Part shown: in pieces, positions 62,248 to 64,000 of the stretch
Numbering within the stretch: the first letter of the stretch is position 1
Layout: each line of letters begins with the position of its first letter
Source of the DNA: Paenibacillus alkalitolerans
GTDB taxonomy: Bacteria; Bacillota; Bacilli; Paenibacillales; YIM-B00363
Direction: 5' to 3'
Assembly (NCBI RefSeq): GCF_016482785.1
Contig: NZ_JAEMXM010000008.1
Location: forward strand, 78,898 to 142,897
Length of the DNA: 64,000 nucleotides
Position numbers and translations under genes: made by a program
Notes under the pieces: generated by a model
What the model saw: only the letters and a program-made list of their open reading frames with translations
Databases searched by the model: none
What the model was told of the DNA's origin: nothing

Positions 62248-63330
62248 ATGAGAAAGACGATTGTATTACTATTGGCGATGGTGTTGGTCATTGCCTTGGC
62301 GGCGTGCGGTCAAGGCAACAGCGGAGCGGGAGGAGACAGCAAAGGTTACGTAGGAATTTCGATGCCTACGAAATCTTCCGAGCGCTGGGTGCACGACGGG
62401 GACAACATGGTGAAGGATTTCGAAGCTGCCGGCTATAAGACGGATCTCCAATACGGCGAAGACGTCGTAGAGAACCAAATCTCGCAAATCGAGAACATGA
62501 TTACAAAAGGTGTCAACGTGCTCGTAATCGCGCCGATCGACGGCGAATCGATGACGAAAGTGTTGGAGAAGGCGAACAAAGCGGGCATCAAGGTTATTTC
62601 CTATGACCGCCTCATCCGCAAATCTCCTTATGTAGACTATTACGCAACGTTCGACAATTTCAAAGTCGGCGTCCAGCAAGCATCTTATATCGAAGAGAAA
62701 TTAGGGCTCAAAGACGGCAAAGGTCCGTTTAACATCGAGCTGTTTGCCGGTTCTCCGGATGACAACAACGCCGGGTTCTTCTTCAACGGCGCGATGTCCG
62801 TGCTCCAGCCGTACATCGACAGCGGCAAGCTGGTCGTGAAGAGCGGTCAGACGAAATTCGAGCAAGCGGCGACGCTGCGATGGGACGGAGCGACCGCGCA
62901 AGCGAGAATGGATAACCTGTTGAGCGCCCACTATTCGAATGCGAAAGTCGATGCGGTTCTTTCTCCGTATGACGGAATCAGCATCGGTATTCTATCTTCC
63001 TTGAAGGGTGTAGGTTACGGTACGCCGGTTAAACCGCTTCCGATCGTAACCGGGCAAGATGCGGAATTGGCGTCGGTGAAATCGATCTTGGCCGGCGAGC
63101 AAACTCAAACCGTGTTTAAAGACACCCGGGAACTGGCGAAGAAAGCGGTGGAAATGGCTGAAGCGGTGCTGGAAGGCAAAGAAGCCGAAGTGAACGATAC
63201 GGAAACTTACGACAACGGGGAAAAAGTCGTTCCTTCCTACTTGCTCGAACCGGTTTCCGTTGATAAGAGCAATGTGGAAGAAGTTCTTGTGAAGAGCGGA
63301 TATTACACGAAGGAACAATTGGGGCTGTAA
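62248..63330 (+). CDS. chvE: ChvE-type multiple-sugar-binding lipoprotein
   Basis: The 360-aa protein has a lipobox (LAACGQ, Cys near residue 20) and the type I periplasmic fold closely following Chv[80 protein letters not shown]. ChvE-type receptors bind aldoses such as xylose, arabinose, glucose or galactose. AAGGAAGGGG precedes the ATG. A hairpin separates it from the ATPase gene, which may raise receptor dosage. Confidence 0.93.
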   Translation: MRKTIVLLLAMVLVIALAACGQGNSGAGGDSKGYVGISMPTKSSERWVHDGDNMVKDFEAAGYKTDLQYGEDVVENQISQIENMITKGVNVLVIAPIDGESMTKVLEKANKAGIKVISYDRLIRKSPYVDYYATFDNFKVGVQQASYIEEKLGLKDGKGPFNIELFAGSPDDNNAGFFFNGAMSVLQPYIDSGKLVVKSGQTKFEQAATLRWDGATAQARMDNLLSAHYSNAKVDAVLSPYDGISIGILSSLKGVGYGTPVKPLPIVTGQDAELASVKSILAGEQTQTVFKDTRELAKKAVEMAEAVLEGKEAEVNDTETYDNGEKVVPSYLLEPVSVDKSNVEEVLVKSGYYTKEQLGL

Positions 63331-63352
63331 CATAATGTAAGACGCAATACGC

Positions 63353-63395
63353 GGAATGATTTAGTGAGGCAGATGCTCCGCCGCTAAATCATTCC
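63353..63395 (+). terminator. Intercistronic hairpin (partial terminator or mRNA stabiliser)
   Basis: GGAATGATTTAG (63353-63364) and CTAAATCATTCC (63384-63395) are a perfect 12-bp stem between the binding-protein and ATPase genes, followed by ATTTCATTTC. Confidence 0.75.
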
Positions 63396-63426
63396 ATTTC
63401 ATTTCATACCGGAACGGGGTGAGGGA

Positions 63427-64000
63427 ATGGCGGACATTATACTGGAGATGCGAAATATTACGAAGACTTTCCCCGGAGTCGTCGCGTTGGAAAACGTAAA
63501 CTTCAAGGTTAAAGCCGGCGAAATTCACGCATTGGTCGGCGAGAACGGGGCGGGTAAGTCCACCCTGATGAAAGTGCTAAGCGGTGTGTACCCTTACGGT
63601 TCTTATACCGGGGATATTTTATTTAATGGGAAGCGCTGTGAGTTTAAAGACATTAAGCAAAGCGAGAGCCTTGGCATCGTCATTATTCATCAGGAGCTGG
63701 CGTTAATTCCCCAGTTGTCGATAGCCGAGAACATATTCCTTGGCAACGAGCAGGCGAGATGGAGCGTTATCGATTGGAATAAGACGACGGTGAAAACCGG
63801 GGAACTGCTGCGTAAAGTAGGCTTATCGGAGCCGCCGGAGACGCTTGTCACCAATCTCGGAGTAGGCAAGCAGCAGCTCGTTGAAATCGCCAAGGCGTTG
63901 TCCAAGCAAGTGAAACTGCTCATTCTGGACGAGCCGACGGCAGCCTTGAACGAGGAGGACAGCGAGAATTTGCTGCAGCTGCTGTTGGAGTTTAAGAAAC
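63427..64000 (+). CDS. Sugar ABC transporter ATP-binding protein (partial, cut by window end)
   Basis: The first 191 residues are visible. They show Walker [10 protein letters not shown] (near residues 40-48), the Q-loop HQELALIPQ, the signature region [15 protein letters not shown] and Walker [10 protein letters not shown]. The opening [20 protein letters not shown] is typical of the XylG/MmsA/GguA duplicated-ATPase family, so the full protein is expected to be about 500 aa with a second ATPase half. It follows the ChvE-type receptor gene and energises the same importer. Confidence 0.95.
   Translation, partial: MADIILEMRNITKTFPGVVALENVNFKVKAGEIHALVGENGAGKSTLMKVLSGVYPYGSYTGDILFNGKRCEFKDIKQSESLGIVIIHQELALIPQLSIAENIFLGNEQARWSVIDWNKTTVKTGELLRKVGLSEPPETLVTNLGVGKQQLVEIAKALSKQVKLLILDEPTAALNEEDSENLLQLLLEFKK

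Overview
This is a low-to-mid GC Firmicutes chromosome segment, most likely from Paenibacillus or a close relative (Paenibacillaceae). That is an inference from YesM/YesN-type two-component genes, a spore-type polysaccharide deacetylase (PdaA), a T-box leader, catabolite-repression (cre) sites, copper-amine-oxidase-like cell-surface domains and strong AAGGAGG-type ribosome binding sites. I see no rRNA, tRNA, intact insertion sequence, phage or CRISPR. Most of the window looks like ordinary chromosome; roughly 33.0-39.4 kb is visibly more AT-rich than the rest.

Left part (0-16 kb): a LacI-regulated TRAP transporter operon with a DapA/NanA-family lyase. Its promoter carries a consensus cre site and three exact 13-bp iterons. 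Next come a TPR protein, an OmpR-type two-component pair, and the divergent genes for a YceI protein, a lipoprotein intradiol dioxygenase, a membrane-anchored RCC1-repeat protein and an MFS transporter fused to a cupin. These are followed by argS with a T-box leader and a GH18-type surface protein.

Middle (16-33 kb): small regulator/enzyme pairs. These are a quinol-monooxygenase-like protein, a LysR regulator beside a truncated MFS gene, PadR with a pentapeptide-repeat protein, HxlR with a nitroreductase, and an ECF41 sigma factor with its carboxymuconolactone-decarboxylase partner and a recognisable ECF41 promoter. Then come a FGGY kinase, a BCCT transporter, a ParM-like actin with a ribbon-helix-helix adaptor followed by 10-bp phased repeats, a DUF2935 protein, PdaA and a glutaminyl-tRNA synthetase. 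An array of 81-bp repeats ends this part; a diverged copy of the same repeat lies at the left edge of the window.

33-39.4 kb (AT-rich): ATP-grasp enzyme, two candidate micropeptides, XRE/TPR regulator and SAM methyltransferase on one strand, then a GAF-LuxR regulator, a small membrane protein and tRNA 2-selenouridine synthase.

Right part (39.4-64 kb): S41 protease, FdhF/YdeP molybdoenzyme with FdhD, a protein kinase, a cystine/dicarboxylate-type symporter, glycerol kinase, a ParB-like protein, an RluA pseudouridine synthase, a sugar-binding protein/YesM/YesN sensor set, a TctCBA tricarboxylate transporter behind tandem cre-like sites, an MFS transporter, a glutamine amidotransferase and the start of a ChvE-type sugar ABC operon cut by the window end.

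The least explained structure is non-coding. Three intergenic elements (47.27-47.46, 47.48-47.67 and 50.65-50.84 kb), plus a degenerate one near 39.5 kb, each carry four related ~23-bp half-sites in a forward-forward-reverse-reverse layout. The half-sites are 52-54 bp apart and almost perfectly symmetric about a centre. The ParM/RHH cassette with its phased repeats and the XRE-TPR/micropeptide/ATP-grasp/methyltransferase group are the best coding candidates for an undescribed system.
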